Shown: positions 18,593 through 28,947 of the stretch, one piece after another
Layout of the letters: every line of letters begins with the position of its first letter
Position numbering within the stretch: the stretch's first letter is position 1
Assembly: GCA_002989075.1 (NCBI GenBank)
Contig: PSQN01000003.1
Span: 2,546,340-2,610,339 of the forward strand
Origin: Arthonia radiata
Lineage: Eukaryota > Ascomycota > Arthoniomycetes > Arthoniales > Arthoniaceae
Direction of reading: 5' to 3'
DNA length: 64,000 nt
Notes under the pieces: generated by a model
The model's input: the letters and a program-made list of their open reading frames with translations, nothing else
What the model was told of the DNA's origin: nothing
The model's database searches: none
Made by a program: the position numbers and the translations under genes

Positions 18593-19412
18593 TCACGTCG
18601 TCCCCGTGCTTCCAAAGCCGCCTGCTCCTCGCGCTGTCTCCACCAGTCCTTTCGCTCTGCTCATGTCTACCTCCTCGCCTTCCTTTTCTCCTTTCACCGT
18701 CACATCCACCACGTCGGCGCCCACATACCGCTCTAACACCAGCTGTGCACACCGCTCGCCCGCCTCGACCGTCACGTCTTCCTGTCCATGATTGAACAGC
18801 AGCACACCCACAGCGCCGCGGTAGTCGTGGTCGATGACGCCAGCGCCGACATTGACTGGTTCGTGTTAGCCCACTCGATCCTCTTGTCCACAGGCAACAG
18901 AGCTAGAATGTTCTCAACGTACGTCCCTTCTTAACACTCAACCCACTCCTCGGCGCCACCCGCCCATACGTCCCCGGCGGTGTCGCGATCGCAATATCCG
19001 TCGGCACGATATTGCGCTCCCCCACCTTAAGCACCGTCTCCTTCGCCGCATACAGATCATAGCCTGCACTCAGCTCTGAGCCCCTCGTGGGAACTTTCGC
19101 GCGGCTGGAGAGCCTGGCGACTTGTAACGGCGCGAGGGAGACGAGGCGGTCGTTCTCGAGGATGAGGGAAGTGGTGGTGGGGTTGTTTTGGGGTGTGCCT
19201 GCGGGGAGGGTGGAGGTGTAGGTGGGCTGAGGCGGGTTCGTGAGGGAAGCGGCAGAGGGGACGGGTGGGGGCGGTGGTTGCTGGGGTGTTGACATCGTGT
19301 TGTGGATGGTGGTTTCGGTTTTGGTGCGCTTGGGGAGGGGGGAGGTTGGGTGTGAGGGCGGTGAATGTGGTGGGAGTGTTGGAGGGTTGATTGGTGGTGG
19401 TGTCGAGGGCAT
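18593..19412 (-). CDS. DUT1: dUTP diphosphatase
   Basis: Exons 18923-19412 and 18593-18855 (intron 18856-18922, GTACGT donor) encode 250 aa. All five trimeric dUTPase motifs are present in order: [37 protein letters not shown] with the catalytic Asp, [12 protein letters not shown], and the C-terminal [10 protein letters not shown] that closes over the nucleotide. It hydrolyses dUTP to dUMP and PPi, keeping uracil out of DNA and feeding thymidylate synthesis. A proline-rich stretch of about 90 residues precedes the core. Met40 (MSTPQQP) is an alternative start that would give 211 aa, nearer the usual fungal length. The splice joins motif II to motif III exactly in register. Confidence 0.95.
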
Positions 19413-20606
19413 TAAGGCGTGGAGAGGCTCATTCGAGCGTGAAAGGAAGTCGTCGGCTTGTGGAGACTGAACGTCAGTGTGGAAACGCGTCGAGACGCGT
19501 TGAGTGGGACGCGTCTTATCGATACCGCCGTAGTGCCAGGATTAGGGGCCTTTTGCCCCGCCAACACAGCGTTTCAGGCCAAGATTAGGGGTTTCGACGG
19601 CGCAAAACCCGCACCTTCGATCACAAGGTCCGGCCGACTTCGCGGAAGCAGCAAACAATATTAATGTCCTTGAAGAAAAAATTGATTGTCCAAGCGCCGG
19701 CAGCAGCACTAAATAGCTGCCGTAAGGTTGCTTTTTACAGTCGACGCTCCTTCTGTTCCATATCGGCCTTCACTTCCTGTCGTCTGCTCTCAATAGATGG
19801 CCAGTAATATCCTCGTGTATATGGGTACATCTACGAAACAGTCAACAGAAGCGCGGAGGAGACGCTATCAGAGTGTGCTATGCTGATCTAACTTTCGTCT
19901 TAGACGGACGAAAGTCTGATGCATCGATCTCGCATGCACGCGATTCTTTTTGAGGGGCTATGCAAATGTTCCGAAGTTTCGCAAAAGAGTGGTAGGTACT
20001 GAGCAAGAGTCAGTACTGTATACATCTTGCAAGGCAACCGAACTAGCTCGACTGAGCCTCAGCCTCCTTTCTATTCTGGCAGAGCCTCACTCGGGCTTGC
20101 TGTATCGTCCTTTTCTTTGCCGTACATGTTGTTGAGGAGAGAAGAAACGATGTTGCTCATCTGATTTCGGTCTCGCTTGAGACACGATGGCCTGGCATCT
20201 CTTTAAAAACTTTCTGTTCTCTTCCGATTAAGATCATGACAGCCAGTCGTACTCGAGACATCACAGCTTCACCACGTCCGCTATTGCTCTGGAGAGGCTT
20301 GCAACCATGTTGATATTCACCGTGAGCATACAGGAACTTCAGAGTTGAGAATGTTCATCCCTTGATGGCCTGCACAAAACTATCCATCCTCCAAATCGTC
20401 TAAGCAGCCTAAACTTCGATCAGCGAGCCATGACTCGATTATAGGATCTGTACAGTCCAGAAACGTGGATGTGATCTTGGCATCAGTCAATATTGAAATC
20501 GGTAACAAGGCCTACTACACTCGGTATCTGAGTCGCGCAATCGATAATTGCCAGTCAACAAGCTGTCCGAGCCGCCTACAGTACACGTGCGGAGGTCCTG
20601 AGCATA
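19413..20606. other. Intergenic region at the edge of the accessory stretch
   Basis: About 1.2 kb between the divergent dUTPase and membrane-protein genes. Only short, unconvincing open frames. Composition becomes more AT-rich after about 19650. No RNA gene or element is recognised. Confidence 0.45.
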
Positions 20607-22451
20607 ATGGACAATGAAGGCGCTCACGGAAGCTTCCATATGGACGAGGGTGGTAGTGATGACCATCGCTTGACCGACACTGCATTGACACATACAGATG
20701 GCTTATACACGGGACAAGGAAGCAGCCAGGACTGGCGATCAGCTCTTCTGATAGCCAAACCACATTTCGACGCACCGTATGTTTCGCACGCGGGCTCTCA
20801 GTTCACAGATAGCCGTCCGGCACCCGCAGCACTGCCATCGTTCCCGAACGAGGTACCAGTTTCCCACTTGGATTCCCAACTCGCAGAAGACCATCCGGTA
20901 CTTGCACTACTGCCATCGTCTCCAGATGTGTTACCAGTCTCTCCGAATGCACCCGGATCAGTCTCACTTGGCTCAGTCCAAGACTGCACAAATATAAACG
21001 GGTCCATGGGCAGAATATCCAAAGTTTACAAGCCTGTAATTGGGTCTACAATGCTGTCTGTCGATGGGTCTTCATATGGGTCTACATTTAGCATTGAAGA
21101 AGAACGATCTGATGCAACCGAGCTCCACTCAATGTCTTCAACGTTCCCAGAAACAAGCTATGGTACTGACCAGGGGTTGCACGATCGGACAAACTATGGT
21201 AAAGTTGGAATTGAGCAGTCCGTCCTCCGTGGGCCGTTTACACATGCCAGCGAACAATCGCATCATTTCCTGCAGACTCAAGATCGCCCAATCATTACCG
21301 GGCTTCGTAGAATGATCAGAGCGTGGCGGCTTATCAGGAACGCTTGCTTGCGTCTGGGACGTCAGAATCCAGCACCTGGAACAAGACGTGTTGAGTGGAT
21401 ATGTTCTTGTGGCTCAGAAGTCTACGATGACTACCTTGAGCTCCACGACGGAGATCTGTCAGAGCTTCAGGCAGAAATGAACGCAATGAGCACGGATCCA
21501 GAGGAAACACTCGAGCAATGTATGTCGTCAGATATTCCGCGCCACATGTCCCCAACAGCCGCGCCGGCAACGGTAGCTCACGGCATTGTGACGGGCTCTT
21601 CGGGTGAAGAAGGGGAAGTCTCTGCGGGAAGCTCCCGGCGAGTATTTGCACCACCTGCAAACCTTGCCCACGGAGCTCGCGGAATCAACAGGGCGCCGGC
21701 GCTATCATATTGCGCGCGTGAAATTGATGCCGAGGCCGGTGGGTTGAGCCAGGAAACCCCGTCAGCTACTGAAAAGAACGCTCTGCACTTGATCCTCGGA
21801 TATCCACTCTCCCACCTAGCGACAAAAGTGCAACAGCCGGACGTTTCGAACGTCGTTTCAGACCGGGAGTTCTTTAAAAACCTTAGAGCGCAGTATCTCG
21901 ACATCCGAGGCGGTAGTCATCGTCGCTTCTTCTCGCTGAAAGGGCTCGTGGATGTGCGATTTGTACAACTCGAACTACTTGACACCAACCTGGCAGAAAT
22001 ATGCAAGCATGATGACATACCACCACCAGAGCTGTGCAGTTCTTTCATGAGTAGCGGCTCCGATATCGATTTGTACACCTACAACCCCACGCCAGCTAAA
22101 CGCATCCCGCCTATTGGCAAGCAGACGCTGATGCATCTCATGGAACACCCGTCGGCAGCTTTTCGAGACAGGAGCACTCTTCTCGATAGGGTACCTCGAA
22201 AGCTACACCAGAAGCTTCAAACATGTCCGCAAAAGGGATATGGAATTGGCTGGGGCTTGCAGTATGTCGAAGGTATCTCAACCCTTCGTGTATTCGTCAG
22301 TGGGTTTGCGTGCGCACTCCTGAGTACAATTTTTGGGGTTGCCTACTCGGCAAAACAGAAAGATGTGCAGGGCGGGTTCGCGGTCGCTGCTTATATGATG
22401 ATGCTCTTGATTTTTATGTTGGGGAGTGCACAAGCTGTCCTTGATAAATGA
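20607..22451 (+). CDS. Unnamed fungal membrane protein with C-terminal transmembrane pair
   Basis: One exon, 614 aa. Residues 1-230 are low-complexity and contain an imperfect repeat of about 32 residues (ALPSFPNEVPVSHLDSQ, then LLPSSPDVLPVS). RRVEWICSCGSEVYDDY near 265 is a CxCG motif seen in many unnamed fungal membrane proteins, probably a small metal site. The segment FVQLELLDTNLAEICKHDD follows. The C-terminus has GIGWGLQYVEG and then two hydrophobic helices (about 560-582 and 590-612). Function is unknown. Family resemblance rests on the W-x-C-x-C-G plus terminal helices pattern. A decayed copy of its last 60 codons lies 125 bp downstream. Confidence 0.72.
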   Translation: MDNEGAHGSFHMDEGGSDDHRLTDTALTHTDGLYTGQGSSQDWRSALLIAKPHFDAPYVSHAGSQFTDSRPAPAALPSFPNEVPVSHLDSQLAEDHPVLALLPSSPDVLPVSPNAPGSVSLGSVQDCTNINGSMGRISKVYKPVIGSTMLSVDGSSYGSTFSIEEERSDATELHSMSSTFPETSYGTDQGLHDRTNYGKVGIEQSVLRGPFTHASEQSHHFLQTQDRPIITGLRRMIRAWRLIRNACLRLGRQNPAPGTRRVEWICSCGSEVYDDYLELHDGDLSELQAEMNAMSTDPEETLEQCMSSDIPRHMSPTAAPATVAHGIVTGSSGEEGEVSAGSSRRVFAPPANLAHGARGINRAPALSYCAREIDAEAGGLSQETPSATEKNALHLILGYPLSHLATKVQQPDVSNVVSDREFFKNLRAQYLDIRGGSHRRFFSLKGLVDVRFVQLELLDTNLAEICKHDDIPPPELCSSFMSSGSDIDLYTYNPTPAKRIPPIGKQTLMHLMEHPSAAFRDRSTLLDRVPRKLHQKLQTCPQKGYGIGWGLQYVEGISTLRVFVSGFACALLSTIFGVAYSAKQKDVQGGFAVAAYMMMLLIFMLGSAQAVLDK

Positions 22452-22575
22452 TCAACTGCATTCTCTAAGCGATCGTGACCCCCGTGTTGCACCGGGCATG
22501 AGATAGATGCGCCACATGCCGCACAAACTATAGCAATGGCTACAACTTACCAGTCTGCTTCAGAGAGGCTCTGCT

Positions 22576-22770
22576 TTGGCTAGGCCCTCGATCGTCGAAA
22601 CCATTTGCGCCACACGATTGTCCGTGGTCTTGCCAGTCGTCAGCACGATTATTGGCAGAATCTATTGTACCCCGCAAGAGGAAGTGCAGACAGGGCTCGT
22701 AGTCGCTGCATATATGATGAAGCTCCTGATCCTTTTACTGGCAAGGGCGCAGGCTATACCTGACAGATAA
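22576..22770 (+). pseudogene. Relic duplicate of the C-terminus of the preceding gene
   Basis: A 64-codon frame whose last 35 residues align with the end of the upstream gene: EEVQTGLVVAAYMM-KLLILLLARAQAIPDR against KDVQGGFAVAAYMM-MLLIFMLGSAQAVLDK. The two stretches are related in DNA as well. The CxCG region and the rest of the protein are absent, so this looks like a tandem-duplicate remnant, not a gene. Whether it is transcribed cannot be told. Confidence 0.65.
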
Positions 22771-23325
22771 GCAGTCGCGCTCTCAAGCGAAGAGCCTTTG
22801 GCCATCAGCTTATTGTGTCAACTAACAAGTTTGATAAAAGCAGCATGGAATGACGTTTGAACTGTCCGCTTGCACGATGGTATACGAAGACTATCATGAC
22901 GCTGTTTCTTTCTTGTTGCCCTGACTGAATGGCTGGGATATGTAGAGTCCACTGTTGATGACGATCACGCGTTTCGTACAAGTGATGCTTATCAGTTCTA
23001 TGCTTGCGAAACAGGTGTGAAGACTGAATTACCATAGTTATCTCGGACTACGACCTCAACATTGGCATGTATTAATCAAAGCCCGCCCCAAGGGCGCGGT
23101 GTAGTTCTCGTTTTCTCGCGTCAGTTCCGGTGTATCCTCGATTCGCGCTTAGCGCTGACAAATATTTCGTATTCTAAAACAGACACTATACGGAATAGAC
23201 ACGATGACTCCTCGTCTGCCGGGCTCTTCTGCGGCGGGCCTCGCGCTGCCGTTGCCTCGAACGGCGCTCAAGACGAAGAATCCTCTTCCGGAGAACACTT
23301 TTCATCACCGTATATCATACCCGCT

Positions 23326-24543
23326 CTTATGATATCACATGGAAAGGTGGCATGTTGCGAGAGCTGTGCGAACGGTTTGCCACCAGTTCTATAAAGCGTG
23401 CAGGCATGCCCTAACTTCCCAAACGCTATTGCTATTCTCAAGCTCGACTTTCTCTGACTATAACCTCCACCGAAAACGGGATTTCAAACGCTGCACAATG
23501 AGTTTGCTTATAGGGATACGTCCATTCACGAACCCATTCAAAAGGACGAAGCCTGATCAGGAGACCCTGGAATTCCGAATCTGTGAGGCCGAGAGACGTG
23601 ACACTATCCCGGGTCTGATGAAGAAAGTGGAAGATCGTCTTGGGAAAGGGTCGAATGTTCACGTCGATAAACAAGCCCACATCATCACCTATGGATACGA
23701 GGTCCACTACCATTTGTCCGGCCGCAAATATCCGCAAGACTACAAAGATATCAACGCTTGGGCTTTTCGGACGAGCTGGACGTCCACGTCGGGATGGTCG
23801 GGATCAGGATCAAGACTGGTATTCCTACCACCCTTGTAATGATCGCGGAAGTACTTTCTGTTGCTCATTGCAAACTTATGCCTGGCTAGCTACGTCATCA
23901 GCGGCGAATCTCAAGGCTATGTGTCTTGCAGGCGCAGGACACCTTGAACACTGGGGCACCATTCTTTCTCCTCTTGGGAAAAATGAATACAGAATGCAAT
24001 ACTTTTCATGGTGACTCCGTGTTCGACGCCTCCACCTGCTGCCTTGCTGAAATTGACCGTCGTGCGAGATGTTCGTCAGGTCTTCATGCCTTGTGGTGGG
24101 ATCAGAATACCGTCACTCCCTACCCGCATTTCCGATAGCGGCTACCCTCAAGAACCGAAATTTAGGGCCCAAGTGCCCCTATCTTCCAACCCATTAATGG
24201 TCTTTTCCCGCAGGTACGCCCGCCCTATGCTGTGTTTGGGGTCCGCTCTCGCGGAAACTTCCATTCCAGGTTCGCCTCAACCCATGTCTCAGAAGTCATG
24301 CTTACCCTCGGGAACGGACGAGCGCGAGGCGTTTACAGTGAACGTCGGCTTCTGCAGGTACTACCATTTTGGTTGCCGTACGAGAAGGGCGTGTCCTGAG
24401 CCGGCCCGTCCGCTCACACGAGTGTACTACTCGATTTCCAGCTTGAAAGAACGGACGTTACGCGCGGAGAATGGTGTCACGTGTTTCCAGTCCAGTTTCA
24501 CTTCCGATCCTATGACATCACATTGACAGGTGGCATGTTGCGA
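23326..24543. repeat. Matching 35-bp blocks marking a 1.18-kb tandem duplication
   Basis: The blocks at 23326-23360 and 24509-24543 both contain ATCACAT followed by GGTGGCATGTTGCGA and differ at about four positions. The offset of 1183 bp agrees with the offset (about 1190 bp) between the two related small genes, so one duplication event explains both. The sequence between has diverged beyond recognition by eye. Confidence 0.55.
23498..23839 (+). CDS. Small unknown protein, copy 1 of a tandem pair
   Basis: From ATG 23498 the frame encodes about 113 aa (MSLLIGIRPFTNPFKRT...). I do not recognise the family. Support for coding is that copy 2 at 24689 shares its pattern: ETLEFRI / QTIEFRI, VHVDKQAHIITY / VHVDVDEKAHIIKY, LSGRKYPQDY / LTGKQSADY, INAWAF / LAWAS. 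The last 25 residues may be intron read-through rather than true C-terminus. The frame is also open upstream to 23339, but the similarity between copies starts near 23540. The region upstream of each copy carries a matching 35-bp block (23326-23360 and 24509-24543). No signal peptide or membrane helix. Confidence 0.45.
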   Translation: MSLLIGIRPFTNPFKRTKPDQETLEFRICEAERRDTIPGLMKKVEDRLGKGSNVHVDKQAHIITYGYEVHYHLSGRKYPQDYKDINAWAFRTSWTSTSGWSGSGSRLVFLPPL

Positions 24544-24597
24544 ATTATTGTAGAAGTACAAAGTACGGGAACATTTCTTGTCATAAGCTAAGTAAAC

Positions 24598-24677
24598 AGT
24601 AAGGATTAAGTCTTGATAGCATTAAAGCTTCGCAAATAGTAAGTATTAAGTCTTGATAACATTAAAACAGTCCCGCA
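24598..24677. repeat. Two copies of a 40-bp AT-rich direct repeat
   Basis: Core AGTAAGGATTAAGTCTTGAT begins at 24598 and a near copy, AGTAAGTATTAAGTCTTGAT, at 24638, each followed by A(G/A)CATTAAA. It lies just upstream of the second small-gene copy and is absent from the first, so it arose after the duplication. Confidence 0.6.
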
Positions 24678-24688
24678 CTTCATATCAA

Positions 24689-24987
24689 ATGTTGTTTGGG
24701 CTACTCGAGCCTGCGCACCAGACCATTGAATTCCGCATTTCTAATGCTCCCAATGCTGGCGCAGTGGAGAAAGACATAATTTCGTCGAGAGCAACCTTCC
24801 CAGGAACAAGAGTGTTCACGTTGACGTTGACGAAAAGGCACACATAATCAAATACACTACCCCTACCCATTGGTTGACGGGGAAACAATCAGCGGACTAC
24901 ACCAGTACTCTTGCCTGGGCGTCTAAGCAGGGAAGGCTAAAGCCGATCGACGCAACAGAGAGGACGACCACGTTCGTGTTAATTTAA
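24689..24987 (+). pseudogene. Decayed copy 2 of the small unknown gene
   Basis: The N-terminal part (MLFGLLEPAHQTIEFRIS...) reads in one frame and the part resembling the middle of copy 1 (VHVDVDEKAHIIKY...LTGKQSADYTSTLAWAS) in the next frame, changing over near 24810-24820. This indicates a frameshift, or an unrecognised small intron. The second frame ends at the TAA 24985-24987. Family unknown. Confidence 0.5.
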
Positions 24988-26192
24988 AGAAGAATGAAGA
25001 TTCCTGAGACTCTCCTGGCTGATCCTCGCTTAAGGCCTTTTTCCGGTCGAATGTGATTTCAGTAAAAATATTCAATACGAGAGTCTTTCTATAAAGATTG
25101 TCAGTGAATGAGTTCATTGTCGCGCGCGGTGCAATGTCGTTAGGCAAGCTAAGCCATAAGGCACACAGCGTGATTGAGGTCGTTTTGTCATAAGATCTGT
25201 TCTGACATTCATGTACTCTCAGTCGTAGGCGATGGAAGTCAGACATCGCAGAAGGCCGGATGTGAGACTTTCTGGAACTCACGGTCTGTCTGAGCAGTCC
25301 GGACAGCTTGCGTGCTTGCTTTGAACGCCTGGAGCCGAGGCAGCTTGGAGATTCAATCAGTGGCACCCCATTTCCACAGATTCAGCCGAAATAGAGTGCC
25401 GTATATTCTGCCATCTGTCCTCTTTCCCGCCGCTGCAGACGTGTCCCTCCCAGTATCCTTTTCTCACATCGTCATTGAAACCGTTCTGTGACCGTGCTGC
25501 GACGAGAGCCTCATGCTTGCTTGCCGAGTATGATACTGACGTGTCCAAATCCTACCCTCAATGTCGGCTCGGTGCCACGATCGCCCGACATTGTTGTTTT
25601 TGATCGTCGCTGTGCTCCTGAGTCCTGCACAGCATCTACTTTGCCCTCGAAGTAGCTTGTGGTCGTCAAGTCGATGCAGGTCGGGGAAGCTTGCAGTGAA
25701 ATATGCGGACACGATACTAAGCAAATGTCTTTGCATTGCTGACATCACAGCGATCCGCCGCGCTTCAACCAGAACCCCGTCATCTCTGTTGCTTGATCTG
25801 GTTCTGTCTTTCGTTGATGGATAGATACCGCCAGCTGTTTTCATACTGGCCTCAAATGGCGCTGGTAGGCATATATAAAAGGCTTGCGGGGAATATGCGT
25901 CTCGCTTCCCTCCACCCAGCTCCACAGCGAATACAACTTTGACTTGTCGTGGCTAAAGGAGATCGCTCGTCGCCTCGCGTAAGCTCAGGAGTTGCTCCGA
26001 CCTGCCAAGTCTTGGTGAATCTAGAGCACGGTCCACACCCCACCAGCAAGTCTTAGTCAGAGCAAAAATCCTTCACTACACACTCTGTGTCTGCGTGAAT
26101 GCAAACACAAAGAGAAATCACGATAATGTCCACGCAATCCAGCGACATCACTGAAACGCAGCGGAATATACAAGCGCTGGCTGTGTATTCCC
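24988..26192. other. Intergenic stretch in the accessory region
   Basis: About 1.2 kb. Two leftward open frames of about 150 codons (24923-25366 and 25464-25925) and a rightward 87-codon frame at 25561 with a hydrophobic N-terminus are present, but none has domain character or a matching copy. The part nearest 26192 must include the 5' end of the deaminase-like gene. Confidence 0.35.
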
Positions 26193-27635
26193 TTGCTCCA
26201 CAGAACTGCGCGTGCAAACCCCGCGGCTAGAGATGTTGATCATCCACCAACCACAGATCAACCCACACGCCTGGCGCGCGTGTTGGACGCATTAGCGTTA
26301 TGCTGTGTCCATGATCGGAGCGGCGACGTTGTGGCTATTGCCGCTGCTCAAGATGATACTTATTTTGAGCTGCTCATAGCTAATAATCCGGAAGTGCCAG
26401 CTTCGACCAAAGGAATGTTGCAGTCTTTGTGGGTCGACTTTAAAGCGATCTCACGCCTTTTCGCCTCAAGTCCGGACACCGCGCACCTGAAGTCTACGCC
26501 CCCCAAGCACGCTATTAGCAACGAATCTACCGTCGATGCTATTAACGAGCTTGAACTCCACATCTTCAAGACGATCCTCAAACATCATTGGGCGAAATTT
26601 GCAGCCCGCATTCGTAGCGGGAGAGCTCGGCTCAAAGACAACTGGCGCCTGCAGACTGCAACACCTAAATGCGAATCAGCTCGCCGATACTTCATCATCA
26701 TAGGCTTGCTTTCTCGCATTGATGACAAGGCTCAGAACGTTCTTGAGAAAGACTCGCACGACCTGTGGAAGAAGCTGAAAGATGACATGTATGAGATTGA
26801 CAGTCTTAACCGTGAGATTGAGCAGATGTTCCTTAAAGAGACCGGCCCTTCAGAGTGGGATTCGTTTAGGGCGGAACTAACAAAGTCTGCTCTCAATCAC
26901 GATAGCTATGAGAAACCAGCGCGTCTCATTAGAAAGGCAGTAGGTGCTGCTAATGCATTTGACCAGCTCCTATCATTTGCGCGATCACCGCGCACTCGTG
27001 ATTTACTCAAGAAAGACTTGAAGATTATACCAGTGCCGCCCTATACGTCAAACATTGAGCTGCCAGATGATAGCGTGTCTTGGGAGTCATTCATAGACTC
27101 TGTAGTGGCGAGGCGCAACAGGATGTGCGCTGAGGATGACAGCGTCGCTCCTAAGCAAAGGCGCAAGAAGAAATCGCAAGGGCATGTTGCGAAGCTTGTG
27201 GACAACCCACCCAATATGCATGACCACAATGAGCACTGTGAAGTTAAGTTGTTCAGGCACATCGCTGCACGGGAATCGCCAGTGTTCTCGTACATAGGCT
27301 GCAGCAAATTGAGCTGCTTGCCATGCTATGAAACAATGGAAGCCATGAATCGGATGCTCAACCTTAAGCTCCGAGTTCAAGGCTCGCATCACAAATGATA
27401 CAGCGGCTGGGCTTGTCCGATCCTTCATCCATACCCACCTACGCGACAACTGATTGAGACGGAGCTGTACAAAAACCTGGTTTGGCGTTTCTGTGAAACT
27501 TACGTACACCTGTACGATCAGACCGACGCCTTCAAGTCAGACTCCGACGATCTAGAATCCGAGGGGTCTGATCCGCGGGATCCGTTCGATTTCGATGAAA
27601 GGGCGGCTAATTTGAGCTACGCCGCATACGATTGA
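26193..27635 (+). pseudogene. OTT_1508-like deaminase-domain gene, interrupted
   Basis: The frame carries an N-terminal helical region (LARVLDALALCCVHDRS, DVVAIAAAQ..., LIANNPEVP) and a C-terminal deaminase-like signature: HNEHCEVKLFRHIA for the HxE position, then IGCSKLSCLPCYETM for the zinc-binding Cys pair, then RVQGSHHK. This is the OTT_1508-like deaminase family, which has expanded in fungi with unknown substrates. The coding-like sequence continues for about 78 more codons to 27635 past a single interruption late in the gene. The start is unresolved: no ATG occurs in frame near 26193, and the ATG at 26126 is in another frame, so an upstream intron is likely. Either a recently inactivated gene or one with an unmodelled 3' intron. 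Confidence 0.7.
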
Positions 27636-28331
27636 GCGGATCCAATGCCGTGTCGCTGGCAGTGAATGCAAATCAAAGGAATACTGGGTGACGTCGAGGT
27701 AATTTCTGTCTGTATGCGGCTAAGAAGTATACACAAGAAGCCAAAAAGTAGACCGTCACGAACCGACAAGGCCTGACTCAACTCTGCCACAGGCTGCGCA
27801 ACTCACCCTTCCACAGCCATGCTGCGGCCATGGCATGCAATGGCCGCTCTCGCCTATTGAAGAGACCATGCGCAGGGCAAATACCGGTCTTCTGTAGCAA
27901 GTTGGGAACCGAAATCGGCTCTCATGGTCTCAATAGGCACTTGATGCACGCATGGAAGGCACACCCGTCTAGAATGCGCCACATGGCGACAAAGCCCTTT
28001 ATCATCAACAAAGCGCATCGTGCGACGATATAGCCGGCCGTAAGCTCGCAGCGCGCATCTGAGTCCTTCATTCGCACATCTTCGTATTTCCTACCAATTT
28101 ATTAGGAGCACTTCCACGTTCCCTAGGTTCCTTCGTTTCTTAGCAGTCTCTCCTTCAACTTGCTATAGAAGCGCTTTTCCTTCACATCACGCTGGTCGTG
28201 TTTTTCTGCACGAGTTAGCTTTTCCTGTGCTTAGTGCTGTTACAACGTCTTATTCCACTCAAAAGAACAGGCGTCGAAACGAGCACTCGACATCGACCAA
28301 ACGAGGTCCACTCATAACGAAGAATCAAACA
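27636..28331. other. Intergenic region
   Basis: About 700 bp without a credible frame. A short rightward frame near 27830 includes HGLNRHLMHAWKAH, faintly like a C2H2 finger, but is too short to support a call. The last 200 bp are pyrimidine-rich, as expected of the leader of the next gene. Confidence 0.4.
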
Positions 28332-28814
28332 ATGGCCACCACAACACGCCCACAGCGCCCCTCCCACCGCCGCGCACGACCCAACCTCGCGCCCGTCGTA
28401 ACGCGCATGCAATACCCACTCGCACCGCTACACCCGCTCCCCAACGGAGCGCCCCATCCCAGCTTCCCGGCCACAATCCTTTCCTACCACCTCCTCACCG
28501 CAGACCAATGCGACAGCATCGCCCGCTATTACCACCAGTTGGTGAGCTCCCCCTGCATCTGGACGCACGGGTACCCCACGACGATGGACTGGGATGCTGG
28601 ATTCCTCGATCACGTGGAGGAGACGAAGGGCGCGAACGCGGTGCTGGATATCAAGCGCCGTAAGGTGGGACGGTTTATTGGGTTGAGGGGGTGCGATACC
28701 CCTGTTGAAGAGCGGGATGAGCGGGAGCGGTGGTATGCGAAGAGAGAGCGGTTGAGGGTGAAGGCGATGGGGGATTTTGGGTTTGCGGGACGGAGGGGGT
28801 TTGGGGAGTGGTAG
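28332..28814 (+). CDS. Conserved-looking fungal protein of unknown function
   Basis: A single exon of 160 codons from ATG 28332 (MATTTRPQRPSHRRARP); an upstream in-frame extension to 28227 is less likely. The core FPATILSYHLLTADQCDSIARYYHQL and GYPTTMDWDAGFLDHVEETKGAN...RRKVGRFIGLRGCDTP has an ordinary folded-protein composition with a helical, Arg-rich C-terminus. I do not recognise a named domain. No signal peptide or membrane segment. The coding strand changes from C-rich to G-rich halfway through, as in several neighbours. Confidence 0.6.
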   Translation: MATTTRPQRPSHRRARPNLAPVVTRMQYPLAPLHPLPNGAPHPSFPATILSYHLLTADQCDSIARYYHQLVSSPCIWTHGYPTTMDWDAGFLDHVEETKGANAVLDIKRRKVGRFIGLRGCDTPVEERDERERWYAKRERLRVKAMGDFGFAGRRGFGEW

Positions 28815-28947
28815 AGTGTTATCATTGGTGGTGATGGAGGCAATCTTTAATGTTTATACCTGGTGGTGTCAGAATACAATGTACAGATGTTTGAGTCATA
28901 TACACGTGGTTTGGTCTTCGTACCGGTGTAAGTGCCAGGGCCAAGCT

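Noticed and set aside
24923-25925. Two leftward frames of about 150 codons in the accessory region
   Set aside because: No recognisable domain, no splice partners and no second copy; kept only as a remark in the gap entry.
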